Assembly: GCA_011959285.1 (NCBI GenBank)
Contig: BLLW01000020.1
Location: forward strand, 1-56,350
Reading direction: 5' to 3'
From: Lachnospiraceae bacterium
GTDB taxonomy: Bacteria > Bacillota > Clostridia > Lachnospirales > Lachnospiraceae
DNA length: 56,350 nt
Below, in pieces: positions 56,250 through 56,350 of this stretch (the first letter of the stretch is position 1; the number at the start of each line of letters is the position of its first letter). Under the pieces are notes generated by a model that worked only from the letters and a program-made list of their open reading frames with translations, was not told the DNA's origin and searched no databases. Position numbers and translations under genes: made by a program.

Positions 56250-56350
56250 TTCAAGTCTCTTCTTAAAATCGGATTTCACTAGCAGAATGTGTTTATGTGT
56301 TTCAAGACAGTCGGGGCGGAGCCAGGGCGGCATCCGTGCCGCTTGGCTCC
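56250..56350. repeat. Dispersed repeat, copy 2 (cut by the window end)
   Basis: Bases 56250-56305 match 25424-25479 at 52 of 56 positions. The outer arm seen in copy 1 is not present here; the sequence to the left is different. After the matching part comes another inverted repeat, 56318-56332 with 56337-56350, of which one position or two differ. The right side lies beyond the window. Lies 90 bases after comEC. Confidence 0.75.

Overview
The window reads as a stretch of chromosome from an endospore-forming, low-to-mid GC Clostridia, most likely a Lachnospiraceae member. This rests on all five core spoVA genes, addAB, a clostridial-type aspartate kinase locus, an NH2-terminal MocR regulator, type 2 argC with bifunctional argJ, and several small families typical of that group (DUF2225, DUF6062-like, DUF6106-like). 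Genus cannot be fixed from sequence alone. Almost all genes lie on the plus strand; there are no rRNA, tRNA, CRISPR or intact insertion sequences visible.

Layout. 1-12.9 kb: tail of an apgM-type phosphoglycerate mutase, aspartate kinase, a small membrane protein, guaB followed 41 bases later by a GGDEF-EAL protein, glnS, a DUF2225 protein, a MocR regulator, an acidic membrane-anchored protein (minus), a TetR regulator and a double-CxxC protein. 12.9-25.4 kb: a broken-up spoVA locus. spoVAC (minus), spoVAD, spoVAA-spoVAB and spoVAE are all present but separated by an MBOAT/SGNH acyltransferase pair, an EEP-family phosphohydrolase, ridA, a shikimate-kinase-like protein, an EamA transporter, a GH31 glycosidase and an MBL hydrolase. 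Sigma-G-like promoters can be read in front of spoVAA and spoVAE, and a weaker one in front of spoVAD. 25.4-38.3 kb: a 180-base palindromic dispersed repeat, pepP, a HAD phosphatase, addB-addA, a DegV protein, and on the minus strand an Rpn-like nuclease with in-frame 24-base tandem repeats and a DUF1294 protein.

38.3-47.9 kb: arginine biosynthesis. argG (minus) and argC (plus) diverge from a promoter region rich in palindromes; argJ-argB-argD lie further along. Between argC and argJ sit a decayed gluzincin peptidase pseudogene and several unrelated small enzymes. argF and argH are not in the window. 47.9-56.35 kb: an orphan solute-binding protein, a DMT transporter, then comEA, a two-component system, a GerMN lipoprotein and comEC in one direction, closing with a second, partial copy of the dispersed repeat.

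I did not find an obvious new defence or mobile system. The most unusual things are the dismantled spoVA locus with its individual sporulation promoters, a terminator hairpin whose 3' arm doubles as the spoVAD ribosome binding site, the dispersed palindromic repeat, a possible structured leader before argB, a kinase lacking the shikimate-binding arginine, and a sharp strand-composition flip inside comEC.
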